From assembly GCF_019578655.1 (NCBI RefSeq), contig NC_063257.1:21824001-21888000 (forward strand): a stretch of 64,000 bases of DNA, written 5' to 3'. The translations under genes and the position numbers were made by a program. The notes beneath the pieces were generated by a model, which was not told the DNA's origin, did not search any database, and was given only the letters and a program-made list of their open reading frames with translations. The stretch comes from Ricinus communis. Its lineage: Eukaryota > Streptophyta > Magnoliopsida > Malpighiales > Euphorbiaceae. Of this stretch, positions 23,601 through 33,895 are shown piece by piece (the stretch's first letter is position 1; each line of letters opens with the position of its first letter).

Positions 23601-25391
23601 CCTCTATTACGTGGTTGGTTCCTCACACTGACTAATATACCCCTCTTAGAGGGTTATTTTCTCACACTCACAAATATACCTCTCTTACGGAGTTGTTTTC
23701 TCATATTCATAAATATACCCCTCTTAGGGGTTGTTCTCTTGTATTGACAAACATACCCCTTTTATGGGGTTGGTCTATCATACTCACAAATATACCCTTC
23801 TTATGGGGTTGTTTTCTAATATTGACAACTATACCCCTCTTATAGGGTTGTTTTCTAATATTAAAAAATATACCTTATTACGCGGTTATTCTCTCACTCA
23901 TAAATATACCCCCCTTACGTGGCTATTTCTAATATTGAGAAATATACCACTCTTACGGGGTTGTTTTTTCTATATTAACAAATATACCCCTCCTACGGGA
24001 TTGTTTTCTTATATCAAAAGATATATCCCTTTTATGGGGTTGTTTTCTAATACTAAAAAAATATACCCCTCTTCCGGGGTTGTTTTTACATATTCACAAA
24101 TATACCCTTTTAGGGGCTTGTTTTTTCATATTCACAAATATATCCTACTTACAGAGTTGTTTTCTAATATTCACAAATACACTCCTCATACGGGGTTGCT
24201 TTTCCATATTCACAAATATACCCCTGTTACGCAGTTATTTTCTCATACTCACAAATGTAACCCTCATACAGGATTATTGTCTCATATCGACAAATAGGCA
24301 CCTCTTACGGGATTGTTTTCTCATATTAAGAAATATACCCCTATTACGAGGTTGTTTTCTTATACTCACAAATATACCCGACTTATGAGATTGTTTTCTT
24401 ATATTGACATATACACCCCTCTTGCAGAATTATTTTCTCGTATTAGAAAATATACCCCTTCTATGGGGTTGTTTTGTCATACTCACAAATATACCCCTCT
24501 TTCGGGGTTGTTTTCTCATATTCAAAATATACACCTCTTATATGGTTTTTTTCTTATAATTACAAATTTACCCCCCTTATAGGGTTAATTTCTCATACTC
24601 ATAAATATACCCCCTTTTGCGGTGTTGTTTTCTCATACTCACAAATATACCCGACTTATGTGGTTAAAAGATATACCTCTTTAACGGGGTTGTTTCCTCA
24701 TACTCATAAATATACCCCTCTTACGGGGTTGTTTTCTTATATTGACAAATATACCCCCTTTACATGGTTGCTCTATCATACTCAGAAATATACCCCTCTT
24801 ACAGGGTTGTTTTCTAATAGTACAAATATACCCATATTACGAGGCTATTCTGTCGTACTTATAAATATACTCCTCTTACGTGGTTGTTTTCTAAGATTGA
24901 CAAATATACCAATCTTACGGGGTTATTTTCTTATATTCACAAATTTACCCCTCTTACGGGGTTGATTTCCCATATTCATAAATAGACCCCTTTTACGGTG
25001 ATGTTTCCTCATACTCAGAAATATACTCGACTTACAGTGTTGTTTTCTTATATTGATAAATATACCTCTCTTAAATGGTTGTTTTGTCTATTAAAAAATA
25101 TATCCCTTCTATGGGGTTGTTTTCTCAAACCTACAAACATACCCCACTAACGAAGTTGTTATCTAATATTGACAAATATATGCATCTTATAAGGTTGTTT
25201 TCTCATTGTCACAAATATGCCCCTTTAACGGGGTTGATTTCTCATATTCATAAATATACCCTTTTACAGTGTTGTTTACAAATACACACAAATATACTTG
25301 ACATACGGGGTTGTTTTTTTATAGTGACAAATATACCGCTCACACATTATTGTTTTCTCATATTAAAAACTATACCCCTATTACGCGGTTG
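17671..25391 (+). repeat. Array block III, + orientation (about 198 units)
   Basis: Units read ACCCCTCTTACGGGGT on the + strand. Internal duplications are visible: 17671-18230 resembles 20192-20945 (with an extra about 200 bp in the latter), and 19608-19780 resembles 20958-21115. A shortened 26-bp unit at about 24641-24690 matches, in reverse complement, those at 10541 and 11405 of block II, and the surrounding 24313-24700 resembles 11400-11790 inverted. The two arms therefore share derived variants. Confidence 0.93.
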
Positions 25392-25428
25392 TATATGTCA
25401 ATATAAGAAAACAATCTCGTAAGTCAGG
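25392..25428 (-). repeat. Array block IV: a single inverted terminal unit
   Basis: After a + oriented unit ending GCGGTTG, the sequence switches to TATATGTCAATATAAG... and ends AATCTCGTAAGTCAGG, which is one unit in the opposite orientation. It is followed immediately by truncated LTR sequence of an Athila-type element. Confidence 0.8.
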
Positions 25429-26250
25429 TTTTGAGTTGTTCATCCAATTCTAGGAAAAGGGTGTATATGTTTCGATTTCTTTGTTCTTTCAGTGTAATCG
25501 AATTCTTCTTTGCTTTAAACATGAAGATGTGTAGCTAGATTGGTTGAACCCATTGGGGTTCCTTACTATGTTGGCTTAGTACTGAATTGTTAGGATTGTT
25601 TGAGTTCCTTTCTGTATTCTTTTTGCAATTAATAATTAAATTCAGTTTTCCTTACATTGAATGTGTTGGTTACTGCTCATAGAATTCTTTTAGCAATTGA
25701 GAAATTCTAATTGAGTTTGGAACTTTAATTGCAAAAAATCAGGTCAATTTTCACTTAGAGATAAGGTTAATTAATTTGTCGAATTAAGAATTAACAAAGC
25801 TTAATAGAGGCAAATTAAAGCTTAAGGCTAACTTAATAATCAATCATTAGGAAGAGACTCCAACTTTAGGTTCTTAGGTTTAGGAATTCGGTAGTCTCGA
25901 GTGGGAAACCGAATTCAGTTAAGAATCCGTCCATGGGTAGCATAATCGGACTCAATAATCTGTTATCTTTTATTTGATTGCCAACTAGTCTAGGTTCCCT
26001 TTGGGTTTATTTTCTTGTCTTAATTGTTCTATTTACTTATTCATTCTCGCATTCCATTTAGAACTTAGCTTTTAGTCATTAGTAAATCTAGAAAACATCC
26101 GTTATTAATTTTAGGCTAGATAACAAAGAACGAACTAGTAACTCTAGGATTTCACTTTCCCGAGGTATACGATATTTTAATACTTGTCGTTGTGCTAGGC
26201 TACATCGATAGGTTTACTGCCTTAGTTGTAGTTGCATACGCAACGCATCA
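25429..26250 (+). repeat. 5'-truncated Athila-type LTR
   Basis: Ends CGCATCA just before a TGGCGC-type primer site. Its landmarks occur in the same order as in the LTRs of the Athila-type element at 52227-59767 (read on the - strand): TTAGAGATAAGGTT, GAATTAAGAATTAAC, AGGAAGAGACTCC, TAACTCTAGG and GTGCTAGGCTACATCGATAGG. Only about 820 bp remain; the 5' portion was lost at the array boundary. Confidence 0.8.
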
Positions 26251-26256
26251 AGTTTT

Positions 26257-26274
26257 TGGCGCTATTGTCGGGGA
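26257..26274 (+). other. Primer binding site, Athila/Tat type
   Basis: TGGCGCTATTGTCGGGGA begins six bases after the LTR end. The TGGCGCC-type site followed by GTTG.CGGGGA is the pattern usual in plant Athila elements. It sets the + orientation of the remnant. Confidence 0.88.
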
Positions 26275-26649
26275 ACTGTTTGAAAACTAGAGTGAAATTT
26301 GCTATTTGTTACTTAGTCATTTTTATTTTCTATTTTTATTATTGCTTTTTATTTAATTTTTCTTTTAATTATTTGTTTGGGTTGTTACTGCCTTGTTCAA
26401 TTCAGGTAGTTTATGACCAGAAGTTCTAATCCTGCACCAGTAGACCCTCTCTCGAACCAGATCGATCCCTCAGGCAGCCGAGGAAGTGATTAGACGTGGA
26501 GAAGGAGGAGCAAATTGAGATTCTTGTCCATACATACCAGTAGACATGGGAGACGGCAACAACAATGTCGCTGAAGCAAACATGACAATGTACGAGTTTG
26601 CTAGACCTTCCCTGGAGGGGACGCACACTAGTATAGTTAGGCCAGTTGT

Positions 26650-27185
26650 TTAGCGAATAATTTTGAAATTAAGCCAAATGTCATTCAAATGGTGCAGCAA
26701 AGTGTACTATTTGAGGGCTTGCCAAGTGAAGATCCTAACGCCCACATAGTGAACTTCTTAGAGATTTATGATACCTTCAAGATAAATGGGACTACCGATG
26801 ATGCCATTCAGCTTAGGCTATTTCCATTTTCTTTAAGGGATAGAGCGAAGAGATGGCTACAGTCCCTACCAACCAACACCATTACCACCTGGAATTCTTT
26901 GGCTGAAAAGTTTCTTTATAAGTATTTTTCTCCTGCTAAATCTACAAAGATGCGTAATGACATTTCTTCTTTTATGCAGGTTGATGATGAGAATATGTAT
27001 GATGCGTGGGAGAGGTACAAGGACTTATTGAGATGTTGCCCGCACCACAGTTTGCCATTATGGATGCAGGTGCAGACTTTTTACAATGGTTTGAACTCAG
27101 CCACTAGGTAGATGGTAGATGCAGCTGCAGGTGGGGCCATTAACAGTAAGATGCCAAAGTAGGCCTAGAAGTTAATTTCCAATAG
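26650..27185 (+). pseudogene. gag: Athila-type gag (capsid) fragment
   Basis: From 26689 an open stretch of 140 codons carries the capsid-domain signature of plant Athila/Tat gag: [44 protein letters not shown], a ...FLYKYF...K...R block and [17 protein letters not shown]. Upstream (about 26655-26688) the same frame reads [13 protein letters not shown] after a stop. Downstream DAAAGGA (about 27118-27140) is present with stops where Gln or Glu codons are expected. No zinc knuckle follows. A closely similar gag lies on the - strand at 57100-58103. It is a relic: there is no start codon in a sensible leader context and the C-terminus is lost. Confidence 0.85.
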
Positions 27186-27189
27186 GATG

Positions 27190-29760
27190 GTTGAGCTAAG
27201 CATGAAAAAAGTCTGGGAGAAGTTCACCATAAAGGTTAAGGAGCTGAAGCATGAACAGTTCATCGCTCCATCTGAGAAGATGAGTTAACAAGAGCTAGCT
27301 GCCTTGATAGAGGAGCATATTATTGATGTATTTTATAATGATGTAATAACGTCCAACTTTTATGAGAACGATGTTTCTTTTATTTCAAAGATCAATGATA
27401 TGAATAATAATTTCGCTTACTTATGCGATGTTATTTTTAATGGTAGTGTGCATTTTGATAAACATAACATGTGCATGTTTGACATTAATTCTATAAAAAT
27501 TGATTCATTTAATTTAGACACAAATGAAAATCCAAGCAACATTGAGATAGCTCATGATATAACTCTTGAGGAGAGAAGAGAATTGGAGAAAATAATGAAA
27601 AAAGAAGAGGTATTTGCTTGGCCTTACGATAATATGCCAGGATTGGATAAAAAGATAGCAGAGTATCACATTCCAACCTATCCGCATATCAAACCGATTA
27701 AGTAGAAAATGAGAAGGCTAAGACCGGAATGGGCAGAAAAGATAAGAGAAGAAGTCGCTATATAGGTAAAAGTCAATTTTTTCAATGCAGTTGACTACCC
27801 CGAATGGTTGGCAAACATCGTCCTAATCTTGAAGAAGGATGGTAAGGTTAGAATGCACGTGGATATCGGGACCTGCACAAGACATGCCCCTAGGACGACT
27901 TTCCCCTTCCTCATATAGGCCAGATAGTTGACAGCGCTGCTTCAAGTGCAATGTATTCCTTCACTGATGGTTTCTTCGAGTACAACCAGATCATGATGGC
28001 AGTAGTAGACAAGCTGAAGACGTCATTCATCACCGAGTGGGAAATATATTGCTATAAGGTTATGCCTTTTGGACTAAAAAATGCGGGAGCAATTTATCAG
28101 AGAGAAGCCACCACCTTGTTTCATGACATGATGCACAAGGAGGTGGAGGTATATGTAGATGATATGATGGTACAGTCTGAGACAAGGGAATGGCATCTCC
28201 AGGCTCTTAATAAGTTCTTAGGACGAGTGGAAAGGTATAACCTACGGCTCAATACGAAGAAGGGCGTATTTGGAGTAACGTCAAGAAAGCTGCTGGGGCA
28301 TATAGGGAATCAACGAGGAATAGAAATCGATTCGGATAAGATTAAGGCTATTCACGAGATGCCAGCTCCAAAGATAAAGAAAGAAAGAAAGAGAATTTCT
28401 TAGACATCTGCAGTACATCAGCAGGTTCATTTCTAAGCTCACAATCATTTGCGATCCTGTATTTAAGCTCTTGAGGAAACACTAACCTGTTATGTGGGAT
28501 GAACACTGTCAGAAGGCCTTTGATGGGATTAAAGAGTATCTAATGAAGCCACCAGTACTAAAGCCCCCGAAGGATGGAAAACCGTTGATTCTATACTTGG
28601 CCTTGGAAGAGGAAGCCATAGGGCTGATGGTAGCATAGTGTGGGCCTAATGATATAGAGCATGTCATCTATTATCTTAGTTAGAAGTTGTTGCCTTATGA
28701 GTCCAAGTTTAACCTCATAGAGAAAACATGTCTAACCATGATATGGGCAACGAGAAAGTTGAGACATTATTTCCAATCTTATAGGATATAAGAAATTTTG
28801 AAAATAAACCCACTAAAATACTTGTTTGAAGCTTCGTCGCTTACAAGAAAGTCGGCTAGATGGTTAGTGCTCCTAATAGAATTTGACATCGAGAATGTCA
28901 CTACGAAGGTAGTCAAGGGTAGGGTTGTAGTAGAGTTTCTATCTCATAATGTAATTAAAGGAGATGACCCTTAGGATTTGGAGTTCCCTGATGAGAATTT
29001 AGGGGCAATCGAAATTCAAGAGTGGAAGATGTACTTTAATAAAGCTATAAACGTAAAAGATGTAGGGTTAGGGGTAGTTCTAATTAAGCTGGAAGGAGAA
29101 ATGCTACCAATGGCTAAGAGATTGGACTTTTAAGTGACCAATGACATGATGGGAGTATGAAGTATATTTATTTGGATTAGAAGCAGCCACAGTGGCAAGA
29201 GCAAAGCAGTTGATGGTCTACAGAGACTCCATGCTAGTGATTTAACAAGCTATTGAGGAATGAGACGTGAAAGAAGAGAGAGTGAAAACATATGTCAATT
29301 ATCTCAAAACTTTGGTTTGTAACTTTTCTAAGTGTTCGTTTATACACTTGTCGCGAGATAAGAACCATATGGAAAATGCGCTAGCCATCTTATCGTCAAT
29401 GTGGGACAATCCCTCGCAACTTTCAATAAAGCCATTGGTGATTGTGAAGTCAAGAGCACCCTATTATCAAAGGAATCAAATAATACTAGTCTGAATGGGA
29501 CTAGAAGAGAAGCCTTAGTTCTGTGATCTGAAAAGGTTTATAAAAAAACAAGGTGCGTCCTGAGGAAGGAACTGCAAAAGAAAGGTATGTGCTGCAGATA
29601 CAGGCCAAAAATTAACTCAGCCATGAAGGAGTGTTTCTATATAAGAATTACATTAGGTGTCCAACTTCGATGTGTTACTAAGGCAGAAGTGCAAGTAGTG
29701 ATGGAAGAGATGCATAAAAGAGTGCGCTGACCTCATTTGAACGGCATAGTTTGAGGGAAT
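27190..29760 (+). pseudogene. pol: Tat/Ogre-type pol relic: RT, RNase H, second RNase H, start of integrase
   Basis: In order: a spacer with EEHIIDVFYNDV (27310); LEERRELEKI...EEVFAWPYDNMPGLD and RRLRPEWAEKIREE at the RT entry (27570-27760); the RT core at 27951-28403 with KVMPFGLKNAGAIYQ and an intact YVDD box (28152-28163); the RNase H region with KAFDGIKEYL, YESKFNLIEKTC and KLRHYFQSY (28500-28790); a second, archaeal-type RNase H starting WKMYFNKAINVKDVG and ending HLSRDKNHMENALA (29020-29395); and the integrase N-terminal fragment EEMHKRVR.PHLNG (about 29700-29745). The dual RNase H marks the Tat lineage. Stops are frequent, mostly TAG at expected Gln positions. Protease is absent: the Athila gag runs straight into this pol. 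Confidence 0.85.
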
Positions 29761-30059
29761 TACGAAAGATCCGATGATAAAAGTTACTGCCTTTCTCGAG
29801 TCTCAGAGATTGAAAAGAGGCGAATTCGAGAGAATGATGGGATTAATTTGACTTAAAATTACTTTTCTATAATCAATTTAGACCCAATTAATAGAAAAAA
29901 AATAAAGTTTGAGAGGTAAAACTTCAGTTTTCAAAAGTTCAAGGATTAAATTGTCAAAATTTTCAGAACTTTTGCTCTTTAGAGCCAATCAGCTCTATGC
30001 ATAGCCAAATCAGCTCTACATAGAGTCGATTGGCTAAGCATAGAGTTGAATCAGCTATG

Positions 30060-30081
30060 TGTAGAGCCGATTGGCTCTACA
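30060..30081. repeat. Perfect 9-bp-stem palindrome in the LTR
   Basis: TGTAGAGCC, a four-base loop GATT, then GGCTCTACA form a perfect hairpin. It is one of several diverged copies of an AGAGCCGATTGGCTCTA-like motif between about 29980 and 30100. Related text recurs at 31000-31070. Confidence 0.85.
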
Positions 30082-30349
30082 TGGGCTGATTGGCCATTTT
30101 TTCGAATTTTTACATGTTTTATGTGTATTTTCGACCTAAAACATCAAAAATTGGTAAAAGTAAGTTTCTATAAGGTATTTATGATATTTATTGAGATTTT
30201 TTAAATATTTATTGATGATAATTATTTGAAATAAAAAATAAATCCTTATTTATTTTATATTAATCTAATAAAGGGAAGGAATAATCACAACCATTTTCAT
30301 AATAATTTTATAATTATCAGCATCCCCTAGGGTTGCCTAACCCTACTCC

Positions 30350-30357
30350 TATAAATA
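30350..30357 (+). promoter_or_regulatory. Probable TATA box of the Tat/Ogre-like LTR
   Basis: TATAAATA in the context CTCCTATAAATAGAAC lies about 520 bp into the LTR and is followed by transcribed-leader-like sequence. It is the best plant TATA match in this LTR and would start transcripts reading into the element. Confidence 0.6.
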
Positions 30358-31912
30358 GAACAATATGGCCTAGGTCTAAGGTTAGCTACATTCATTAAGC
30401 AACAAAGCTAGAGCAAAGAAAGAAAGGTAACATCGATATACAGAAAAGAAACCCTTAGTAAGCCTCTAAGAAAGAACTCCCAAAATTAGGAAAGCGATTA
30501 AGCACGACATAAACTTTTCTAAGACCTAAACAATGTAGAACTAGATTTTCATCCCCTCTTTGATTCAACAACCTCCTCATCTCTTGAGACTCACAGAACG
30601 ACGATTAACGGCGACAACCTGAGGGTTCCTATATATCATCATCATCAACATCTCTTCCTTCTTTGCTTCTAATTTTATTTTTTTTATTTATGAGAATATA
30701 TTAGGAATGCTTTTTAATGATTACTCTACATAATTCCCTTGGTTAGATTAGGATTTCTTCCTGTTTAGCATTACTGATTTATTGAATTTTGAATCTTGTA
30801 ATAAAACACCTAGGGTTTTAAATACGATTTAATTAAGATTTTGAATTTAATTGATTAATAATAGATATAATTAGGTTATATTTTCATCAACTTATTAATT
30901 ATGCGTATTCTAACTAATTTCTTTTCCCTCTGTGCATGTAAAAATCGGTTTTGAGTGTGAAGATTGAGGAAAAATAGCAGAAAGCCACTCCAAGCCTCCA
31001 GAGTCGATCGCCTCAATATAGAGCCGATTTGACTGTGTGTTGAGCCAATAAGGCTTTATACATGATTAGGCTGATTTTCAATTTTCTTGATGTATTTTGG
31101 CAGTTTCTAGCACTATAACTTAGTCTTTTAGAATTTTCTTTACCGTTTTTAATTTTAGGTGGTTTTAATAGCTAGATTTATTTCTTGCCCTTTTATTTTT
31201 GCTTTTATCTCTTATGGATGTCAAATATATGTTGTACAATTGCCTAATTAAAACTAGTGAGACAGACTTAGGCCTTAAAATTGGACCTGGCATGAAAACT
31301 ATAAACCATTAACTTAATTAAGATGGTAATTGGGCTTTAATTTAAAATCTATATAGACTTTGCGGGTTTTGTCATGCTTAATTAAGATAAATTGGGTCAT
31401 ATAGATTTAGATTAGCGAATTGGACCTCTTCATAAGAAGTAGTCAATTAGGCTTAAAGACTGAAAATTAAAGCATAACCTGTAATTGGGCAAAACTAGGT
31501 GGGCCTTATATGTAACTAATTATCAAATTAGGTTAATAACTCTGAGTAGGGGTTGAGCTTTAATAAGATGGGCTAGATTTAGCTAGACCTCACATGTTGT
31601 AGTGTTTGATGTGTAAAAATACTTATGTTGCATTTATAAGGGAATAGTCTGTTAAGCAATAAAATTAAAGATAAATATACACAAATAAGGAAATTGGCTT
31701 ATGGATCCATCTTTGGATTTGTGAAGTAAGCTTCCTTATGGAAGTGAGAAACATCACTCATAATTAAAAGTGTCTCAGTTACACGGGTGGCGACTCCCAT
31801 CTTTGCGCTAGTCTTTATGACAAGTTAGTGTATTCCCAATTAGGTTTAAAAGACTTGCAGTATCATAGTCGCTAGAGACACTTGGATGCGCACCTGAAAC
31901 CGCCACCCATAG

Positions 31913-31930
31913 TGGCGACTCCATTGGAGA
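31913..31930 (+). other. Primer binding site, Tat/Ogre type
   Basis: TGGCGACTCCATTGGAGA matches the TGGCGACTCC.CTGGGGA primer site usual in Tat/Ogre elements, with two or three differences. It fixes the LTR end at about 31909 and the + orientation. Confidence 0.88.
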
Positions 31931-32651
31931 TAAGAGAAGCTGATTCCAGCGTATATTTTTCTTTAATTCTATTATTTAACGGGTGGTTCTTGCATCACCA
32001 CACTTTCACACATTGTGTATATTGGTCCCTAAAACCCCGATAGTGTAGGTTAATGGTTCTTTAGTTCCACGAGCCCTAGCGGTAATGACAGTAGTAATCT
32101 CCCTTAGAAACCCTATTGCTTACTATTTAAGATGTTTCTCCTTATGAGTCTTCAAAGCCCATATATTGAAAAGCCTTAGCCCAAAGACATGTGGAATCAG
32201 GCCCCAGGCCCAGAATATATAAGTCTTATACTTATATTGGAAAATATTGCCTTGTCTATTTATATGCTTTGAGAGTTTATAACATGCACGTCGAGCCTAC
32301 TACCCCTTGTTGAAAGGAAACCTAGGCCTAAAATCCTAGGGAAGAAAGACTCACCATGAACCGTGTGCGGGAGTAATAAGGTTGAAAGGATGCTTTGTAT
32401 ATTAATCTGTATGCTAACCCCTTTTCTTTTTTATCCTTGTGCATAGCACATGCATCATGCATCTCATGCATTACATACATCATACTAACCCTTTTATTTT
32501 TAGCCATATAGACACTCCTTTAGGTTGGAGGAGACAAGATAGTGGAAGGCTATAGAGAATACTAATCTCACCGAGAATCCAGACCGTATTAGAGTTCCTT
32601 GAAAAGCTAAGACATCAAGCTTCCATAAGCGAGACCAAACCTATATATAAA
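31931..32651 (+). other. Leader between primer site and gag
   Basis: About 720 bp with no recognisable open frame, expected as the 5' leader of a Tat/Ogre-like element. It contains GCATCATGCATCTCATGCA-like direct repeats near 32450-32480. No other feature seen. Confidence 0.55.
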
Positions 32652-33895
32652 ATGGCCAATGAAAGAGCTAATGAGCAAGATGTTGAGATCTTTAAGAATG
32701 TTGTTATCGGCAATCTGAGGGGTGTGATCCAAGAGGAACTCCAACAACTTTTGGTCGAGATGGCTAGGAACCAAGCTCCACTTGCTGCTCCAATTGAATC
32801 AGCTGATCCCCCTACTGTTGTTGATCCAGTTGCAATTATAACTGAGACTAGTGCCGTAACCGCTTCCGCTACTATTGCTGCTGCCAATGCAAATACTGAA
32901 GACCCTGCTAGAAGAGGAGTGCCCTGAAATTTCTAGGATTTTAACGATTATGTGTTGAACCAAGCCAAGAGGGAAACAATCCTTGCCACTAATGAAGCTC
33001 TAAGTGGCTTAAGTGTTAGGCTTGACAAGATGCAAGGCATGCTGGAAATCAAAGGATTGGACCCGACTTATGATTTTGAAGAGTTAGTGTTGACTGGTGA
33101 GGATAAGCTGCCAACAAAATTCAAGATGCCTGAGATAAACAAGTTCAACAGGACTGTTATAAAAGTTCATCTAAAGCAGTATGTTACCATCATGGGAACT
33201 ACACAGCTGAGTAGGACCCAAATTGTCAAGTTATTTGCACTATCACTAGAAGGACTTGTTGTGAACTGGTGTCATGGTCTAGAAAAATCCACCATAGCTG
33301 AATGGCGCGATTTGTGTAATTTATTTGTTAAACAATATGATACTTAATTGGAAGTCTTAGTTAGAGATCTTGAGTCTACCAAATAGAAACTGAATGAGTG
33401 AGTCTTTCTCCAATTTCTCAACTAGATGGAGAAATAAGGGTGGATTGAAAAGGACCAAGTTCGTATGGTGGTTTGAAATGTTCTTCCTAGATGGGTTGAA
33501 AGGCTTCAGATGATGAACTCGAAAATATTCATGGACCTGTATGATGATGGGCTTCAAGTCGAGGAAATCGAGAATGATAAGAGGAAGTCTGTGGGGACCA
33601 GCGGAAGGCCGAATTATCAGGCTGGAGGGAGTAGAACTTTGGATGTGAATGTTGTTCAACAACCAAGGAAGTTCTCCATTTTTAGGCAGCCTCTCTCAGA
33701 GATTTTTGAGAGGTTAGTGCAAAATGGCATGCTTCAACCAACCACCCTCAAAAACCCACCAAACCTAAATGCACCTGGTTACAAACCCAACACCTACTGC
33801 AAGTTCCACCAAGTACTTGGCCAACACACAAACAATTGCATCTAGCTGAAACATGAAACTCAAGACCTTATTGATGCCTGAAAACTGACTGACCC
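32652..33895 (+). pseudogene. gag: Tat/Ogre-type gag, first module
   Basis: Starts at ATG 32652 (MANERANEQDVEIF). An open frame of 91 codons ends at 32927 by stop and frameshift. It resumes at 32952 with YDFEELVL, LPTKFKMPEINKFN, HLKQYVTIM, IVKLFALSLEGLVVNW and EWRDLCNLFVKQYD, the capsid core of Tat/Ogre gag. After several stops, 33510-33845 continues with FRQPLSEIFERLVQNGML and YCKFHQVLGQHTNNC, a CCHC-like zinc knuckle (CKFH...HTNNC), then LKHETQDLIDA. At least five in-frame stops and one frame change make it a pseudogene. Confidence 0.85.

Larger units (their letters stand above)
6135..25428. repeat. 39-bp tandem repeat (minisatellite) array, about 19 kb, in four orientation blocks
   Basis: The stretch is built of degenerate 39-bp units. 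On the + strand of the outer blocks, each unit has the core ACCCCTCTTACGGGGT followed by a T-rich half (TTGTTTTCTCAT...) and an A/T-rich end (ACAAATAT). Length divided by 39, after removing the 540-bp LTR fragment at 17131-17670, gives about 480 units. Adjacent units differ commonly at 10-30% of positions by eye. Variant half-units recur (for example TCAATATTAG, TTTAATATGAG and GAGTATGAT on the other strand). The period is exactly 13 codons, so long open frames appear in several frames by default. I do not recognise the family. Confidence 0.95.
29835..31909 (+). repeat. 5' LTR of a Tat/Ogre-like element (about 2.07 kb; start approximate)
   Basis: The right end is firm: a Tat-type primer site begins four bases after ...CCACCCA. 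The left end is placed at TGATGGGATTAATTTGAC, where pol-derived sequence stops and AT-rich non-coding sequence begins; no second copy is in the window to confirm it. A TATA motif at 30350 and short palindromic repeats near 29985-30100 lie inside. It interrupts the integrase of the element to its left. Confidence 0.65.

Noticed and set aside
6135..25428. CRISPR-like array of repeats
   Set aside because: There are no unique spacers between repeats; units are contiguous and degenerate, and the setting is plant nuclear DNA.
6135..25428. Telomeric or interstitial telomere repeat
   Set aside because: The unit contains no TTTAGGG-type heptamers.
29760..29860. Continuing frame KVTAFLESQRLKRGEFERMMGLI at the start of the Tat/Ogre-like LTR as a gene fragment
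   Set aside because: It is short, has no start in context, straddles the inferred LTR boundary, and I could not tie it to a family. It does leave the exact LTR start uncertain.
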